The position numbers and the translations under genes were made by a program. A stretch of DNA of 64,000 bases from Flavivirga aquatica (lineage in GTDB: Bacteria > Bacteroidota > Bacteroidia > Flavobacteriales > Flavobacteriaceae): the NCBI RefSeq assembly GCF_001747085.1, contig NZ_MDJD01000028.1, positions 186,001-250,000 of the forward strand, written 5' to 3'. The notes under the pieces are model-generated. The model saw only the letters and a list, made by a program, of their open reading frames with translations. It was not told the DNA's origin and ran no database searches. Shown here one piece after another: positions 62,955-64,000 of this stretch (the first letter of the stretch is position 1; each line of letters begins with the position of its first letter).

Positions 62955-63407
62955 ATGAAAATAGTTAAAAAAATATTAGTTGCATTATTAATAGCTTTAG
63001 TCCTTATTCAATTTTATAGACCAGAAAAAAATAATGCAGAATATAGAGATGTTTCAGCTTTTGAAACTGAAACAAAACCAAGTAACAAAGTAGCAGCTAT
63101 TTTAGAAAGCAAATGTTACGACTGCCATAGTAATAAAACAGAATATCCATGGTATGCCCAAGTAGCACCAGTATCTTTTTGGTTACATGATCATATTGAA
63201 GAAGGGAATGAGCATTTTAATTTGTCTAATTGGTCGACTTATAGTGATAAAAAGAAAGATCACAAGTTAGATGAGTTAATTGAAGAGGTTGAAGAAGGAG
63301 AAATGCCATTAAAATCATATACTTGGATGCATGGATCAATTACTGAAGAAGAAAAGGAAGTTATAATAGTTTGGGCTAAAAAAGCCAGAGAAAACTACAG
63401 TTTATAG
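62955..63407 (+). CDS. Haem-binding-domain periplasmic protein
   Basis: 150 aa with an N-terminal membrane segment (ILVALLIALVLIQFY). SKCYDCHSNKTEYPWYAQVA has CxxCH, the haem c attachment motif, followed by PVSFWLHDHIEEGNEHFNLS. It matches the haem-binding domain often found with iron-uptake receptors in Bacteroidota. It starts 11 bp after the receptor gene and is followed by a hairpin. The likely role is haem capture or electron transfer; this is inference. Confidence 0.85.
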   Translation: MKIVKKILVALLIALVLIQFYRPEKNNAEYRDVSAFETETKPSNKVAAILESKCYDCHSNKTEYPWYAQVAPVSFWLHDHIEEGNEHFNLSNWSTYSDKKKDHKLDELIEEVEEGEMPLKSYTWMHGSITEEEKEVIIVWAKKARENYSL

Positions 63408-63460
63408 ATTGTATAAATATTAAATAGCTTTTACGAAATATATAGAAAGGTTTCTCATTT

Positions 63461-63489
63461 AGGTTAACTTGATAAGAAGTAACCTTTTT
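63461..63489 (+). terminator. Hairpin terminator after the haem-binding gene
   Basis: AGGTTAACTT pairs, with one bulged base, with AAGTAACCT across a six-base loop, followed by a T-tract. Confidence 0.65.
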
Positions 63490-63701
63490 AAGTAAAATTG
63501 GTATGTCAATTCGCCAAAAGTTGATGAAAAATGAGTGATAAGAGTACTAGGAATTATAAAACAAAACTCAAAAATTGAAAAAAACAGATTTTATTCCCGA
63601 ATAATCTAAAAAAATTTAAACTAAAGCAAAACTGAAAATTTAAAACCTTTTTTGCAAAGGTCTCAACAAGTTGATATATTATTTTTTAGTGTTAATATTA
63701 A

Positions 63702-63731
63702 ATTGAATGTGAAAAAAAATGCGTAGATTTG
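63702..63731 (+). promoter_or_regulatory. Promoter of guaB
   Basis: ATTG (63702-63705), 18 bp, then TAGATTTG (63724-63731), a good Bacteroidota match, 26 bp before the ATG at 63758. Confidence 0.6.
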
Positions 63732-63757
63732 CACGCAATTATAACTGTAATTGCATC

Positions 63758-64000
63758 ATGAACGCACATCAAAATAAAATAGTAGGAGAGGGGTTAACCT
63801 ACGACGACGTACTGCTAGTCCCTGCATTTTCTGAAGTTCTTCCACGAGAAGTAAGTATTCAAACAAAATTTACGAGAAACATTACTATCAATGTGCCTAT
63901 AATTTCGGCAGCTATGGATACGGTTACGGAAAGCAAAATGGCTATAGCCATGGCGCAAGAAGGAGGTATTGGTGTTTTGCATAAGAATATGACTATTAAA
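63758..64000 (+). CDS. guaB: IMP dehydrogenase, N-terminal part (cut by window end)
   Basis: The reading frame from ATG at 63758 stays open to the window end. It encodes [40 protein letters not shown] and [20 protein letters not shown], the first blocks of IMPDH (flap and TIM-barrel start). The enzyme oxidises IMP to XMP, the committed step to GTP. The rest lies outside the window. Confidence 0.96.
   Translation, partial: MNAHQNKIVGEGLTYDDVLLVPAFSEVLPREVSIQTKFTRNITINVPIISAAMDTVTESKMAIAMAQEGGIGVLHKNMTIK

Larger units (their letters stand above)
63408..63757. other. Intergenic region between haem-binding gene and guaB
   Basis: This 350-bp stretch holds the terminator of the iron cluster at its left end and the guaB promoter at its right end. 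I see no gene in between. Confidence 0.6.

Noticed and set aside
1-64000. CRISPR arrays, tRNA or rRNA genes
   Set aside because: No regularly spaced repeats and no GC-rich cloverleaf stretches were seen. A covariance-model scan would be needed to exclude small RNAs.

Overview
The window comes from a low-GC member of the Bacteroidota, almost certainly a marine Flavobacteriaceae-type organism. Several observations support this. Many genes are preceded by the Bacteroidota -7 promoter box (TAnnTTTG) and lack Shine-Dalgarno sequences. Two secreted proteins end in type IX secretion sorting domains, and a PorV/PorQ-family protein is present. Lineage-typical genes include a DUF3276/PUR protein, a long NusB, DUF1573, DUF4856, a cyclophilin-FKBP fusion and a DUF4105/Lnb protein.

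Region 1 (47-28872, all + strand) is one long, tightly packed surface-polysaccharide cluster that starts outside the window. It holds many GT2 and GT4 glycosyltransferases, an exostosin-like transferase and a fucosyltransferase-like protein. It also has a pyruvyltransferase-family protein, an MBOAT acyltransferase with an SGNH-like partner and an FkbM-like methyltransferase. A nonulosonate (sialic-acid-like) module pairs a fused CMP-sugar synthetase/phosphatase with a short NeuB. An O-antigen polymerase/ligase and, last, the polyprenyl-phosphate sugar transferase that starts repeat-unit assembly complete the set. Genes overlap or sit a few bases apart, so they are probably co-transcribed. No flippase or chain-length regulator is visible here.

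Region 2 (28859-41669) is housekeeping and envelope biology. It contains a Lnb-like protein, a PorV/PorQ-family protein, PssA, TerC and a LURP-one-like protein. It also has an SPFH protein with a small ribbon-helix-helix protein, and the minus-strand operon kdsD-tatC-AhpD-like-lptB ending in a 27-bp hairpin. RecQ and a dual cyclophilin/FKBP isomerase follow. A compact, relatively GC-rich, foldable element of about 84 nt lies between recQ and the isomerase gene.

Region 3 (41670-46034) is a small accessory and decay zone. It holds a short hypothetical gene behind a perfect palindrome, a DinB/YfiT-like protein and a GNAT acetyltransferase. An intact IS1595-family element carries terminal inverted repeats and a 10-bp direct duplication. 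It sits in what looks like the first codons of an IS200-type transposase. Beside it is a wrecked ECF sigma-factor pseudogene, followed by a thioredoxin-like gene.

Region 4 (46035-56360) is core metabolism and secretion. It contains a PUR-family protein, an ABC exporter, NusB, a DUF1573 lipoprotein, YajC, PepT and PyrD. Two type IX-secreted proteins (an M43-like metalloprotease and a Spondin_N protein) and an HMG-CoA lyase-like enzyme follow.

Region 5 (56571-63489) looks like an iron/haem acquisition unit. A strong promoter drives a DUF4856 lipoprotein, followed by an imelysin-like lipoprotein, an HTTM membrane protein, a FecA-like TonB-dependent receptor and a haem-binding-domain protein. 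The window ends inside guaB (IMP dehydrogenase), which has a clear promoter of its own.

No rRNA, tRNA or CRISPR array was recognised. Functional calls rest on motif recognition by eye; no database search was run.
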